64,000 nt of DNA. It comes from Microbispora sp. ZYX-F-249 (lineage in GTDB: Bacteria; Actinomycetota; Actinomycetes; Streptosporangiales; Streptosporangiaceae). Under the pieces are notes generated by a model that saw only the letters and a program-made list of their open reading frames with translations, was not told the origin of the DNA and ran no database searches. The stretch's first letter is position 1. Each line of letters opens with the position of its first letter. This document shows positions 1 through 10,051 of the stretch, piece after piece. A program made the translations under genes and the position numbers. The stretch lies in contig NZ_JBDJAW010000015.1 of NCBI RefSeq assembly GCF_039649665.1, positions 121,961-185,960 of the forward strand. Direction: 5' to 3'.

Positions 1-1
1 G

Positions 2-211
2 GTGCAGGTGCCGTGGCTGTCCTTCGACGGCGACGACACGCTGGAGAAGGGCATCGCCTGGGCCGGTGCCTGCCTGGAGGAGGGGGTCTACCTCCATCCC
101 TGGCACAACTGGTTCCTTTCGGCCGCGCACACGGACGAGGAGATCGACCGGGCCCTCCAGGGGACCGACGCCGCCTTCGCCAAGCTGAGGGCGGCGTACG
201 GAGCCGACTGA
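2..211 (+). CDS. Class III aminotransferase, C-terminal fragment (5' end outside window)
   Basis: This is the last 69 codons of a gene that begins before the window. The segment GVYLHPWHNWFLSAAHT followed by an acidic helix (DEEIDRAL) is typical of the C-terminus of class III PLP-dependent aminotransferases related to glutamate-1-semialdehyde 2,1-aminomutase. The PLP-binding lysine domain is not in the window, so the substrate cannot be told. An apparent GTG at position 2 is just an internal valine codon in this frame, not a start. A strong hairpin 65 bases downstream ends the transcript before the convergent acetyltransferase gene. Confidence 0.7.
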   Translation: MQVPWLSFDGDDTLEKGIAWAGACLEEGVYLHPWHNWFLSAAHTDEEIDRALQGTDAAFAKLRAAYGAD

Positions 212-275
212 GAGGGCGGCCGGCGCCGGCGTGGCCGGAACGCCCACCAGGGCGTGCCGTGCCGCGGACGGCCCG

Positions 276-310
276 CGCTCGGGCACCGGGTTCCGGGCGG
301 TGCCCGAGCG
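276..310. terminator. Bidirectional hairpin between convergent genes
   Basis: A perfect 13-bp stem (CGCTCGGGCACCG at 276-288 against CGGTGCCCGAGCG at 298-310) with a 9-nt loop lies between the ends of the aminotransferase fragment and the convergent GNAT gene. There is no U-tract, as is usual for actinobacterial terminators. Confidence 0.7.
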
Positions 311-336
311 CGGCAGGTCCGTTCCGCCCAGAAACC

Positions 337-1449
337 TCAGGGGCGTGTCCTGGCCCACTGGACGTCGTCCAGGCGGGTGTCTCCCGGTCCGGGCAGCAGC
401 CCCTTCACCAAGTGCTCCCTGGTGAATCCCGCCCGTTCGAGCACCCGGTGCGAGGCCGTGTTGCCCGGCGTGGTCCCGGCGACGATCCGGCGCAGGGGCG
501 TGTGCGCGAACGCCCACTCCGCCAGCAGGTTCACCGCCCGCGTCACCATGCCCCTGCCGCGGTACTCCGGACGGAGGCTGTAGCCGAGCATCGCCTGGCC
601 GAGCGGCGGGACGATGCCGGTGAGCTGGACGTCGCCGGCGAACTCGCCGGTGCGGGCGTCCCTGATGGCGATGTCGGCCCGCTGGCCGGTCAGCCACAGG
701 TGCCCGGCGTACCGGCAGACGGCCTCGCTGCCGGCGTACGACGGCTCCACCGGCGGCACGTGCGAGTCCCGCACGTCGGGCACGCACGCCAGCGCGAAGT
801 AGTCGGCGGCGTCGGCGGCGGTCAGCGGCGTGAGCCGGACGACCCCGTCGGTGAGCGAGCCGCCGGGGAACCCCCCTGGAAAGAACGGGAGGAAGGGCGT
901 GATCGGGTCGCCCGGGTCGGAGGCGAGCCGCCCGAACACCGCCAGATCCGTGCGGGCCTCCCCGCGGACCGAGCCGGCCGCGCGCAGCACGCCCTCGTGG
1001 GAGAACCCGCACCGTTGGGCGACCTGCTGGCTCGGGATGTTGTCGACCTCGGCGATCAGCCCGATGCGGGGAACACCCCGGGCGAAGGCCCGCTCGGCGA
1101 GCGCCCGCACGGCGGCGGTGGCGACGCCGCGGCCCCGCGCCCACGGGGCGAGCCAGTAGCCCACCTCGGTCACGCCGAACCGGTCCGGCGGCTTCAGCCC
1201 GGCCGTCCCGAGGACCTCGCCGGTCGCGGCGTCGGCGACGAGGAAGTCGGCTCCGCCGTTCTCCCAGGCGGCCGGGACGGCCTTGGTGATCCAGGCCAGT
1301 GCGTCGTCACGGGTGTACGGCGACGGGACGAAGGGGATGAAGCGCGCGATGTCGGGGTCGGAGCAGGCACGGGCGATCTGGTCGGCGTCCCCCTCGACCG
1401 GCAGGCGCAGAACGGCCGGTCCAGCGAGGATCGCCTCTTGGGGCAACAT
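337..1449 (-). CDS. Tandem GNAT-family N-acetyltransferase (RimJ/RimL type)
   Basis: The 370-residue protein is a fusion of two GNAT domains. The first spans about residues 10-175, with an acetyl-CoA loop in WLAPWARGRGVATAAV and the conserved NxxSQQVAQRCGF segment. The second spans about 195-365, with LRPEYRGRGMVTRAV and GNTASHRVLERAGF. Both halves look like RimJ/RimL-type acetyltransferases, which acylate protein N-termini or small amines; the acceptor cannot be inferred. The ATG start is supported by a TAACAA hexamer six bases upstream on the reverse strand, which suggests a leaderless transcript. It is divergent from trmI and convergent with the aminotransferase fragment. Confidence 0.85.
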   Translation of the reverse strand: MLPQEAILAGPAVLRLPVEGDADQIARACSDPDIARFIPFVPSPYTRDDALAWITKAVPAAWENGGADFLVADAATGEVLGTAGLKPPDRFGVTEVGYWLAPWARGRGVATAAVRALAERAFARGVPRIGLIAEVDNIPSQQVAQRCGFSHEGVLRAAGSVRGEARTDLAVFGRLASDPGDPITPFLPFFPGGFPGGSLTDGVVRLTPLTAADAADYFALACVPDVRDSHVPPVEPSYAGSEAVCRYAGHLWLTGQRADIAIRDARTGEFAGDVQLTGIVPPLGQAMLGYSLRPEYRGRGMVTRAVNLLAEWAFAHTPLRRIVAGTTPGNTASHRVLERAGFTREHLVKGLLPGPGDTRLDDVQWARTRP

Positions 1450-1455
1450 GTCCCA

Positions 1456-1461
1456 TTGTTA
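1456..1461 (-). promoter_or_regulatory. Candidate -10 (TAACAA) for leaderless GNAT gene
   Basis: TAACAA on the reverse strand ends six bases before the ATG at 1449. No convincing -35 is seen. Confidence 0.35.
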
Positions 1462-1541
1462 GCAGCAGCGACGCCGCGGCGGCCAGTGTTTTCCCGCCCG
1501 GCGCCCCCTCCCGGCGGGCCGAAGGCCGGTGTGATGGGCAC

Positions 1542-2417
<876 letters not shown>

Positions 2418-2554
2418 CGATTCGGCCACAACCCGGCAAAGCCACGTGACACGGGAACATTTGGGTGTGTTCCTAATGGTGACCCGAACAATCGGTCCAT
2501 AAGGTATCAAACGCCGAACACCCAACGTAACTACACGAACACTGCCCGGCCAGG

Positions 2555-2582
2555 TTACGTACAGCGCCAAGATAGGTAGGGT
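2555..2582 (+). promoter_or_regulatory. Candidate promoter for mpa
   Basis: TAGGGT at 2577-2582 (or the overlapping TAGGTA at 2573-2578) is a plausible -10, with a weak TTACGT at 2555-2560 spaced 16 bases upstream. Transcription would begin about 35 bases before the GTG start, leaving room for the strong GGAAGGAGGTGA ribosome binding site at 2605-2616. Confidence 0.35.
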
Positions 2583-2622
2583 CTTGAGTAGTCGTTCTCG
2601 ACGGGGAAGGAGGTGACGGGGC

Positions 2623-4386
2623 GTGGCAGCTCGCGACGACGCTGAGGCTCGGGCCGCGCAGCGCGAACGGGAGGTCGCCGATCTCACAACACAGGTCTCC
2701 TTCCTGCAGGAGGAGATAACCGCGTTGCGCCGGAAGCTGGCCGAGTCTCCCCGGCAGGCCAGGGTCATCGAGGAGCGTCTCCACGAGGCGCAGGCACAGG
2801 TGGCCGCCCTCACAGGCCAGAACGAGCGTCTGGTCGCCACCCTCAAGGAGGCCAGAGACCAGATCGTCGCCCTCAAGGAGGAGGTCGACCGGCTGGCGCA
2901 GCCGCCGTCCGGATTCGGTGTCTTCCTCGAGGCGAGGGAAGACGGCACGATCGAGGTGTTCACCGGCGGGCGCAAGCTCCGGGTCAACGTCAGTCCGGCC
3001 GTGGACGTCGACTCGCTCAAGCGTGGCCAGGAGGTCATGCTCAACGAGGCGCTCAACGTCGTCGAGGCCCTCGGCTACGAGGACGTCGGCGAGATCGTGA
3101 TGCTCAAGGAGTTGCTGGAGGAGGGCGAGCGCGCCCTCGTCATCTCGCACGCGGACGAGGAGCGGGTCGTCAAGCTCGCCCACTCGCTGCTGGACCAGCC
3201 GCTGCGGGCCGGCGACTCCCTCCTGCTCGAACCCCGCTCCAACTACGTCTACGAACGCATCCCCAAGTCCGAGGTCGAGGAGCTCGTCCTCGAAGAGGTC
3301 CCCGACATCTCCTACGAGGAGATCGGCGGCCTCAGCAGGCAGATCGAGCAGATCAGGGACGCCATCGAGCTGCCCTACCTGCACGCCGACCTGTTCCGCG
3401 AGCACAAGCTGCGCCCGCCGAAGGGCGTGCTGCTGTACGGCCCGCCCGGCTGCGGCAAGACGCTGATCGCGAAGGCCGTCGCCAACTCCCTGGCCAAGCA
3501 GGTCGCGGAGAAGACCGGCCAGTCCGGCAAGAGCTTCTTCCTCAACATCAAGGGTCCCGAGCTTCTCAACAAGTACGTCGGCGAGACCGAGCGGCACATC
3601 CGCCTGGTCTTCCAGCGGGCCCGTGAGAAGGCCTCCGAGGGCACCCCGGTGATCGTCTTCTTCGACGAGATGGACTCGATCTTCCGGACCCGCGGCTCGG
3701 GCGTCTCCTCCGACGTCGAGAACACCATCGTCCCCCAGCTCCTGTCGGAGATCGACGGTGTCGAGGGCCTGGAGAACGTCATCGTCATCGGCGCCTCCAA
3801 CCGCGAGGACATGATCGACCCGGCGATCCTGCGGCCCGGCCGCCTGGACGTCAAGATCAAGATCGAGCGGCCGGACGCCGAGGCGGCCAAGGACATCTTC
3901 TCGAAGTACATCGTCAACGACCTGCCGCTGCACCCGGACGACCTCACCGAGCACGGTGACAGCCGCGAGGGCACGATCGCCGCGATGATCCAGCGGGTGG
4001 TCGAGCGGATGTACGCCGAGAGCGAGGAGAACCGCTTCCTCGAGGTCACCTACGCCAACGGCGACAAGGAAGTCCTGTACTTCAAGGACTTCAACTCCGG
4101 CGCCATGATCCAGAACATCGTGGACCGCGGCAAGAAGATGGCCATCAAGGAGTTCCTCGACACCGGGCAGAAGGGCCTGCGGATCTCGCACCTGCTGGCT
4201 GCCTGCGTGGACGAGTTCTCCGAGAACGAGGACCTGCCCAACACCACCAACCCCGACGACTGGGCCCGCATCTCCGGCAAGAAGGGCGAGCGGATCGTCT
4301 ACATCCGCACGCTCGTCCAGGGCAAGCAGGGCACCGAGGCCGGACGGTCGATCGACACGGTCGCCAACACCGGTCAGTACCTGTAG
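2623..4386 (+). CDS. mpa: Proteasome-activating AAA ATPase Mpa/ARC
   Basis: The 587-residue protein is the hexameric ring ATPase that recognises Pup-tagged proteins, unfolds them and feeds them into the 20S proteasome. Residues about 8-92 form the N-terminal coiled coil that binds Pup. The tandem OB domains span about 95-240, and the AAA module carries Walker A GPPGCGKT (near residue 275) and Walker [11 protein letters not shown] (near 345). The C-terminus ends GQYL, keeping the penultimate tyrosine that docks in the alpha-ring pockets. The GTG start follows a near-perfect Shine-Dalgarno sequence. A strong hairpin follows, so mpa is probably transcribed apart from the next gene. Confidence 0.97.
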   Translation: MAARDDAEARAAQREREVADLTTQVSFLQEEITALRRKLAESPRQARVIEERLHEAQAQVAALTGQNERLVATLKEARDQIVALKEEVDRLAQPPSGFGVFLEAREDGTIEVFTGGRKLRVNVSPAVDVDSLKRGQEVMLNEALNVVEALGYEDVGEIVMLKELLEEGERALVISHADEERVVKLAHSLLDQPLRAGDSLLLEPRSNYVYERIPKSEVEELVLEEVPDISYEEIGGLSRQIEQIRDAIELPYLHADLFREHKLRPPKGVLLYGPPGCGKTLIAKAVANSLAKQVAEKTGQSGKSFFLNIKGPELLNKYVGETERHIRLVFQRAREKASEGTPVIVFFDEMDSIFRTRGSGVSSDVENTIVPQLLSEIDGVEGLENVIVIGASNREDMIDPAILRPGRLDVKIKIERPDAEAAKDIFSKYIVNDLPLHPDDLTEHGDSREGTIAAMIQRVVERMYAESEENRFLEVTYANGDKEVLYFKDFNSGAMIQNIVDRGKKMAIKEFLDTGQKGLRISHLLAACVDEFSENEDLPNTTNPDDWARISGKKGERIVYIRTLVQGKQGTEAGRSIDTVANTGQYL

Positions 4387-4418
4387 CACCCCGGCACCCG
4401 GCCGGGCCGGTGCCATCC

Positions 4419-4451
4419 GAGGAGCGGCGCGATCCGATCGCGCCGCTCCTC
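4419..4451 (+). terminator. Terminator after mpa
   Basis: The inverted repeat has arms GAGGAGCGGCGCGATC (4419-4434) and GATCGCGCCGCTCCTC (4436-4451), about 33 bases downstream of the mpa stop. The innermost bases must form the loop. Confidence 0.75.
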
Positions 4452-4558
4452 CGGCTTTCCGGAAAGGCCGGTCGTCTCCGGTGACGATCGTGACCCGAGG
4501 GAACCGAAGCCGGGAGTGATCACGTCAAAGATGGCATGATCTTCCTTGGCTCGCGCGG

Positions 4559-5803
4559 GTGACTTCCGTGAGACAGTCCGTCAGGCAGCCCGTGCGGAGC
4601 GGCGCTCCGGTCCCGGCCGCGGTCCCGGCGCCGCGAGCGGCCGCACCGGCCGGGAGCCGCCGCCTGGTCGAGCTCGACGTCCTGCGCTTCGTGGCCGCCT
4701 TCGCCGTCATGGCCTTCCACTTCATGGCGGCCAGCAGGTCGCTGTGGGACGAGTTCCCCACCAAGCTGTTCGAGCCGGTCGCCCGGCTGACCACGCTGGG
4801 CATCCTCGGCGTGGAGCTGTTCTTCCTCATCAGCGGGTTCGTCATCCTGATGAGCGTCTGGGGGCACACGGTCGGCGAGTTCGCCGTCTCCCGGGTGTCC
4901 CGGCTGTACCCGGCGTACTGGTTCGCCGTGCTCGTGATCTTCATCATGTACCGCTTCAGCGGGGTCGCCGGTTTCGACCCCAAGCTCAGCGACGGCGAGT
5001 ACCTGCTCAACCTGACCATGTTCCAGGGCGCGTTCGGCGTGGGCCACGCCGGCGGCGTCTTCTGGTCGCTGTGGGTGGAACTGCGGTTCTACGTCCTCGT
5101 GGCGCTGTTCTCCCTCGTCGGGATCACGCTGCGGCGCTGCCTGGTGTTCCTGGCGGCCTGGACCGGCCTGGCGCTGCTGGCCGAGTTCACCCAGAACGAG
5201 ACGCTCGTCTTCGTCTTCATGCCGCGGCAGGCGCCGTACTTCATCGCGGGCATGGCCTTCTTCCTGATCCACCGCTTCGGGGTGCGCTCGGGGGCCCTGG
5301 TCCCGTGGCTGATGGTCGCCGCCGGCTACGGGATGTCCCTGCACGCCGCCATGGAGCGCGTGGGGGAGCGGGTGCGCCTGATCGGCATCGCCCGGTACCC
5401 GGCGCCCCCCGAGGCCGTCGTCGTCGCGATCACGCTCGTCTACCTCCTGATGGCCGCGGTCGCCCTCGGCTGGCTGCGGTGGGTGCGCTGGCGCCGCCTG
5501 GTCGCCCTGGGGGCTCTGACGTATCCGCTCTATCTTCTGCACCAGACGGTCTCGGCCGTCCTGATCCCCGCGTACCGGGACGTGGTGGATCCGTGGCTGC
5601 TCACCGGGATCACGATGGCGGTCTCGATCGGGCTCGCGTACCTGATCTACCGGCTGGTCGACAAGCCCGGTCAGCGATGGCTCCGGGCCAGGCTGGGGGC
5701 CCTGCTCGGCCGCTCCCGGAGGCCCCGCCGGGGCGGCGGCGGCCGTGCCTCCGGGACCGCGGCGACCATTCCGGTGCAAAGTCCCGAGGCATCTGTGCCG
5801 TAA
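4559..5803 (+). CDS. Acyltransferase 3 (OafA/YrhL-type) membrane protein
   Basis: The 414-residue integral membrane protein begins its conserved domain at RRLVELDVLRFVAAFAVMAFHF (about residues 36-58), the signature of acyltransferase family 3. About ten hydrophobic helices follow, including ELFFLISGFVILMS and LALLAEF. SRLYPAYWFAV matches the conserved R/Y segment of the family. Such proteins move acyl groups, often acetyl, onto sugars of envelope polymers or secondary metabolites. The substrate is unknown here. The start could also be the GTG three codons downstream. It sits alone between mpa and dop and has no obvious role in pupylation. Confidence 0.85.
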   Translation: MTSVRQSVRQPVRSGAPVPAAVPAPRAAAPAGSRRLVELDVLRFVAAFAVMAFHFMAASRSLWDEFPTKLFEPVARLTTLGILGVELFFLISGFVILMSVWGHTVGEFAVSRVSRLYPAYWFAVLVIFIMYRFSGVAGFDPKLSDGEYLLNLTMFQGAFGVGHAGGVFWSLWVELRFYVLVALFSLVGITLRRCLVFLAAWTGLALLAEFTQNETLVFVFMPRQAPYFIAGMAFFLIHRFGVRSGALVPWLMVAAGYGMSLHAAMERVGERVRLIGIARYPAPPEAVVVAITLVYLLMAAVALGWLRWVRWRRLVALGALTYPLYLLHQTVSAVLIPAYRDVVDPWLLTGITMAVSIGLAYLIYRLVDKPGQRWLRARLGALLGRSRRPRRGGGGRASGTAATIPVQSPEASVP

Positions 5804-5878
5804 CTGTTCGGTAGCAGGGCATAGAGAAAGGGCTAGGCTCGGATATGACTACGACGGCCTGAAGCAGGCGGGGTGCGA

Positions 5879-7396
5879 ATGACGGTTCGGCGGGTGATGG
5901 GCATCGAGACCGAGTACGGCATCGCCGTGCCCGGTCAACCGGGAGCGAACGCGATGGTGACCTCCTCACAGGTCGTCAACGCGTACCTGGCGGCGTCGGC
6001 CGCCCGGGCTCGCCGGGCCCGGTGGGACTTCGAGGAGGAGAACCCGCTCCGCGACGCCCGGGGGTTCGACCTGGCCCGTGAGGTGGCCGACCAGAGCCAG
6101 CTCACCGACGAGGACCTCGGGCTCGCCAACGTGATCCTCACCAACGGCGCGCGCCTGTACGTGGACCACGCCCACCCGGAGTACTCGACGCCCGAGTGCA
6201 CCAACCCCCGGGCCGCGGTGATCTGGGACAAGGCGGGCGAGCGGGTGATGTACGACGCCGCCGTACGGGCGTCCTCCATGCCCGGCAACGCCCCCATCCA
6301 GCTGTACAAGAACAACACCGACGCCAAGGGCGCGTCGTACGGCTGCCACGAGAACTACCTCATGCGCCGGGCGACGCCGTTCGCCGACATCGTCAGGCAC
6401 CTGACGCCGTTCTTCGTGTCGCGGCAGGTGGTGTGCGGCGCGGGCAAGGTCGGCATCGGCCAGGACTCGCGCACCGAGGGCTTCCAGATCAGCCAGCGGG
6501 CCGACTTCTTCGAGGTCGAGGTCGGGCTGGAGACCACGCTCAAGCGGCCCATCATCAACACCCGCGACGAGCCGCACGCCGACCCGGAGAAGTACCGGCG
6601 GCTGCACGTGATCATCGGCGACGCCAACATGTCGGAAATTTCGACATATTTGAAGCTCGGCACGACGGCTCTGGTGCTGGCGATGATCGAGGAGGGGTTC
6701 CTCACCATCGACCTGACCCCCGAGTCGCCGGTCGCGGCGCTGCGCGCGGTGTCCCACGACCCGACCTGCAAGTACGAGATCGCGCTGCGCAACGGGCGGA
6801 AGATGACCGCCGTGCAGCTGCAGATGGAATACCTGGAGCAGGCCCGCAAGTACGTCGAGGACCGCTTCGGCTCGGGCGTGGACGAGCTCACCAAGGACGT
6901 GCTCAACCGCTGGGAGTCGGTGCTCACCCGGCTCGCCGAGGACCCGATGCAGCTGTCCCGGGAGCTCGACTGGGTCGCCAAGCTGGAGATCCTGGAGGGC
7001 TACCGCACGCGCGACAACCTGCCCTGGAACCACCCCCGGCTGCAGCTGGTCGACCTGCAGTACTCCGACATCCGCCCCGACCGCGGCCTGTACAACCGGC
7101 TCGTCGCCAGGGGCCGGATGCAGCGCCTGGTGACCGACGAGGACATCGACCGCGCGGTGGAGACGCCGCCCACCGACACCCGGGCCTACTTCCGGGGCCG
7201 ATGCCTGCGGCAGTACAGCGAGTCGGTCGCGGCCGCCTCCTGGGACTCGGTGATCTTCGACATCCCGGGCCGGGAGTCGCTCCAGCGCGTGCCGACCCTG
7301 GAGCCGCTGCGCGGCACCAAGGCGCACGTGGGCGACCTGCTCGACCGCTGCCGCACGGCCGCCGACCTCGTCGCCGCGCTCACCGGCGAGGGCTGA
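5879..7396 (+). CDS. dop: Deamidase/depupylase of Pup
   Basis: Dop converts the C-terminal glutamine of Pup to glutamate and removes Pup from substrates. The 505-residue protein has the carboxylate-amine/glutamine synthetase-like fold. The N-terminal Mg-ATP motif GIETEYGI (residues 9-16) and the nucleophile region [14 protein letters not shown] are present. The Dop-specific insertion (Dop loop) spans about residues 40-80 and is absent from Paf[20 protein letters not shown] and [12 protein letters not shown] are shared with PafA. Pup here ends in GGQ, so deamidation is needed. The ATG at 5879 is preferred to the GTG two codons upstream. A TAGGCT hexamer at 5834 could serve as -10. Confidence 0.96.
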   Translation: MTVRRVMGIETEYGIAVPGQPGANAMVTSSQVVNAYLAASAARARRARWDFEEENPLRDARGFDLAREVADQSQLTDEDLGLANVILTNGARLYVDHAHPEYSTPECTNPRAAVIWDKAGERVMYDAAVRASSMPGNAPIQLYKNNTDAKGASYGCHENYLMRRATPFADIVRHLTPFFVSRQVVCGAGKVGIGQDSRTEGFQISQRADFFEVEVGLETTLKRPIINTRDEPHADPEKYRRLHVIIGDANMSEISTYLKLGTTALVLAMIEEGFLTIDLTPESPVAALRAVSHDPTCKYEIALRNGRKMTAVQLQMEYLEQARKYVEDRFGSGVDELTKDVLNRWESVLTRLAEDPMQLSRELDWVAKLEILEGYRTRDNLPWNHPRLQLVDLQYSDIRPDRGLYNRLVARGRMQRLVTDEDIDRAVETPPTDTRAYFRGRCLRQYSESVAAASWDSVIFDIPGRESLQRVPTLEPLRGTKAHVGDLLDRCRTAADLVAALTGEG

Positions 7397-7404
7397 CCGC
7401 CGCG

Positions 7405-7902
7405 TCAGTCGTGGCGGTCGATCCGGGGGACGGGGACGTCGCCGGCGCAGCGCACCTCGATCTCGACCCTGCCCTCGTCGCCCTCGTCCGACTCGAACCG
7501 CACCCGGGCGTGGTCGTCCGGCCCCGGATTGACGTCGTGGACCTCGTACCCCTGACCGGGCGTCCACGACTGGAGCCGCGCCAGGCCGCCGTCGCACCGG
7601 GCGATCACGCTGCCCGCGCCGGTCCTGATCAGCTTCCGGCCGGTGACGGGCGTGGCGCGCGGCGCGGGGGACTGCGCCCGTACGGGGGACCGGTCGGGTA
7701 CGGCGGATGAGGCGGGGCCGGAGGACGGCGCCGCCGGGGTGTCCCGGGCGAGGGCGACGCGGATCTCCTCGGCCGTCATGGGCCGCCCGGCGGGTCCGGC
7801 GAGCGGCCGGCCGAGCAGGCCGAGCACCGCGACGCCCGCCCCGGTGGCGAGCGCGGCGGCCAGCAGCCATCCGGCGACGGCGAGGACGAGGCGGGAGTTC
7901 AC
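7405..7902 (-). CDS. Hypothetical membrane-anchored or secreted protein
   Basis: I do not recognise this 165-residue protein. Residues about 5-30 form one hydrophobic helix (LVLAVAGWLLAAALATGAGVAV) after a short basic start, so it is likely anchored with its C-terminus outside. A Pro/Ala/Ser-rich linker (about 50-85) joins a small C-terminal domain with two cysteines (VIARCDGG and VEVRCAGD) that may form a disulfide. It is convergent with dop, nine bases away, and divergent from the response regulator gene. Its start lies next to a direct repeat that may bind that regulator, so it may belong to the same envelope-sensing circuit. Confidence 0.7.
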   Translation of the reverse strand: MNSRLVLAVAGWLLAAALATGAGVAVLGLLGRPLAGPAGRPMTAEEIRVALARDTPAAPSSGPASSAVPDRSPVRAQSPAPRATPVTGRKLIRTGAGSVIARCDGGLARLQSWTPGQGYEVHDVNPGPDDHARVRFESDEGDEGRVEIEVRCAGDVPVPRIDRHD

Positions 7903-7926
7903 GCGCCCACTCTCCCACCGCGAACG

Positions 7927-7943
7927 CTAAGGGATCGCTAAGG
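7927..7943. promoter_or_regulatory. Candidate response-regulator direct repeat (CTAAGG-N5-CTAAGG)
   Basis: CTAAGG repeats with an 11-bp period (7927-7932 and 7938-7943) around GATCG in the divergent region between the membrane protein gene and the response regulator gene. A near copy at 10001-10018 precedes the PepSY gene. OmpR-family regulators typically bind direct repeats spaced about one helical turn apart, so this is likely the regulator's own box. Confidence 0.5.
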
Positions 7944-7996
7944 CCCGGATAACGGACTTATGCCGCGGGACCGCGGAGAGCTAACGTAGCGGCCAA

Positions 7997-8677
7997 ATGC
8001 CAAGCGTGCTCCTCATCGAAGACGACGCCCCGATCCGCGGCTCCCTCACCCGGAGCCTGCGCGAGCGCGGCCACGCCGTCTCCTCCGCCCCCACCGCCCT
8101 CGACGGCCTGCGGTCGGTGGTGGAGGACCGGCCGGACCTCATCGTGCTCGACCTCGGCCTGCCCGACATGGACGGCGCGGACCTGCTGCGCATGCTCCGC
8201 GCCGTGAGCCGGGTCCCGGTCATCGTGGCCACCGCCAGGGACGGGGAGGCCGAGATGATCTGCCTGCTCGACGCGGGCGCCGACGACTACGTGGTCAAGC
8301 CGTACAGCGCGGCGCAGCTCGACGCCCGCATCCGGGCCGTGCTGCGCCGCGTGGACACGCCCCCCGAGGACAGCTCGCTGACCGTCGGTGCGCTGCGCGT
8401 GGACCCGCGGACCCGGGAGGCGGCGCTCGGCGGCGCCCCGCTGGACCTGACGCCGCGCGAGTTCGACCTGCTGCACTACCTGGCGGCGCGGGCCGGGCAG
8501 GTGGTCACCAAGCGCGAGCTGCTCACCGAGGTCTGGCAGATCCCCTACGGCGGCACCGACAAGACGGTCGACGTCCACCTCTCCTGGCTGCGCCGCAAGC
8601 TCGGCGAGACCGCCCAGCAGCCGCGCTACCTCCAGACCGTCCGGGGCGTCGGCGTCCGCCTCACCGCGCCCTCGTGA
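7997..8677 (+). CDS. OmpR/PhoB-family response regulator
   Basis: The 226-residue DNA-binding response regulator has a receiver domain (residues 1-115) and a winged-helix domain (about 128-224). The acidic pocket is IEDD (residues 7-10), the phospho-acceptor is Asp52 in IVLDLGLPDMDG, and the conserved lysine lies in VVKPYSA. The output domain has the LTPREFDLLHYLA and DKTVDVHLSWLRRKL signatures. It is followed after 43 bases by its histidine kinase and then by a small PepSY protein. A TAACGT hexamer nine bases before the ATG suggests a very short or absent leader. Confidence 0.95.
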   Translation: MPSVLLIEDDAPIRGSLTRSLRERGHAVSSAPTALDGLRSVVEDRPDLIVLDLGLPDMDGADLLRMLRAVSRVPVIVATARDGEAEMICLLDAGADDYVVKPYSAAQLDARIRAVLRRVDTPPEDSSLTVGALRVDPRTREAALGGAPLDLTPREFDLLHYLAARAGQVVTKRELLTEVWQIPYGGTDKTVDVHLSWLRRKLGETAQQPRYLQTVRGVGVRLTAPS

Positions 8678-8720
8678 CCGGTACGGCGACCCGCGCCGGC
8701 GCGGGCCCGGGGGAGCGCCG

Positions 8721-10016
8721 GTGAGGCGCTGGCTCGCGGCCCTCGTCGCGGCGACGACGTCACTCGTGCTCGTGTCGCTGCTCGTGCCGCTGGCGCTGCT
8801 GGTCCGTTCGGTGGCGCGGAGCGAGGCCGTCGACTCGGCGACCCGGGCCGCCGAGTCGGTCGCGGTGGCGGTGGGCACCGTGGACGAGGAGACGCTGCGG
8901 CTGACCGCGGAGCAGGCGAGCGCGTCGAGCGGCCACCCGGTGACGGTCTTCCTCGCCGGCGGCCGGGTGCTCGGAGCCGCCGCGGCCCGCACCGCCGCGG
9001 TGGACCTCGCGGCGCGGGGCCGCAGCCTGTCGGCGGCGGCGCCGGGCGGCCGGGAGATCCTGGTGGCGGTCGAGGGGGCGCCGGGCGGCACCGCCGTCGT
9101 CCGCGTCTTCCTCGGCGACGACGACCTGATGCGCGGCGTACGTCAGACGTGGCTCGCGCTGCTGATCCTCGGGGTCGCCCTGGTGGGGGTCGGCATCCTC
9201 GTCGCCGACAGGCTCGCCCGCGCGGTCGTCCGGCCCACCAAAGCGCTTGCCGAGGTCTCCCACCGCCTCGCCACCGGCGACCTGACCGCCAGGGCGACGC
9301 CACTCGGCCCGCCCGAGGTGCGTACGGCCGGCCTGGCCCTCAACCACCTGGCGGGACGCATCTCGGACCTGCTCGCCGAGGAGCGGGAGACCGTGGCGGA
9401 CGTCTCCCACCGGCTGCGAACCCCCCTGACCGGCCTCAGGCTGGAGGCGGAGTCGCTGTCGGACCCCGAGGAGGCGGCGAGGATCGAGACGCGCGTGGAC
9501 GCGCTGGAGCGCGCGGTCACCGCGGTGATCAACGACGTCCGGCGGCGCTCGCGGGAACGGGCCTCGTGCGACGCCGTCCCGGTCGTGCGCGACAGGGTCG
9601 CGTTCTGGTCGGTGCTCGCCGAAGACCAGTCCAGGGCGGTCGTGCTCGACCTGGCCCCCGGCCCGCTGCCGGTGGCGGTCTCCGCCGAGGACCTCGCCGC
9701 CTGCGTCGACGCCCTCCTGGGCAACGTCTTCGCGCACACCCCCGACGGCGCGTCGTTCCGCGTCCGCCTCGCCACCGGTGACCTCGCCCCGGGCGGGGCC
9801 GGCGGGGAGGCCGGGCGGGTGGTCCTCACGGTGTCGGACGCGGGTCCGGGCTTCGGCCCGGGCGACCCGCCGAGGCGGGGGGACAGCGGTGCCGGGTCGA
9901 CCGGCCTCGGCCTCGACATCGCCCGTCGCGTGGCCCAGGAGTCGGGCGGCTTCCTGGCTCTCGGCGAGTCCGATCCGGGCGGTGCGGAGGTACGCCTGGT
10001 TTTAGGGATCGCTTAG
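8721..10016 (+). CDS. Membrane sensor histidine kinase
   Basis: The 431-residue kinase has two membrane helices (about residues 7-29 and 141-165) flanking an extracellular sensor domain of about 110 residues. A HAMP linker follows, then the phospho-acceptor His230 in DVSHRLRTPLTGL. The ATPase domain carries the N box LLGNVFAHTPDG, the G1 box VSDAGPGFG and the G2 box GSTGLGLDIA. It is the partner of the adjacent OmpR-type regulator. The final codons overlap a copy of the direct repeat proposed to control the downstream PepSY gene. The stimulus cannot be read from sequence; the neighbouring PepSY protein suggests an envelope signal. Confidence 0.95.
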   Translation: MRRWLAALVAATTSLVLVSLLVPLALLVRSVARSEAVDSATRAAESVAVAVGTVDEETLRLTAEQASASSGHPVTVFLAGGRVLGAAAARTAAVDLAARGRSLSAAAPGGREILVAVEGAPGGTAVVRVFLGDDDLMRGVRQTWLALLILGVALVGVGILVADRLARAVVRPTKALAEVSHRLATGDLTARATPLGPPEVRTAGLALNHLAGRISDLLAEERETVADVSHRLRTPLTGLRLEAESLSDPEEAARIETRVDALERAVTAVINDVRRRSRERASCDAVPVVRDRVAFWSVLAEDQSRAVVLDLAPGPLPVAVSAEDLAACVDALLGNVFAHTPDGASFRVRLATGDLAPGGAGGEAGRVVLTVSDAGPGFGPGDPPRRGDSGAGSTGLGLDIARRVAQESGGFLALGESDPGGAEVRLVLGIA

Positions 10017-10018
10017 CG
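10001..10018. promoter_or_regulatory. Second copy of the response-regulator repeat, upstream of PepSY gene
   Basis: TTTAGGGATCGCTTAGCG keeps the GATCG core and the 11-bp period of the copy at 7927-7943. It overlaps the kinase stop codon and lies where a -35 would be for a TAGCAT -10 at 10025-10030, a position suited to activation of the PepSY gene. Confidence 0.5.
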
Positions 10019-10051
10019 CGGCCCTAGCATGATCGCTGCGACGGTTGGGGC

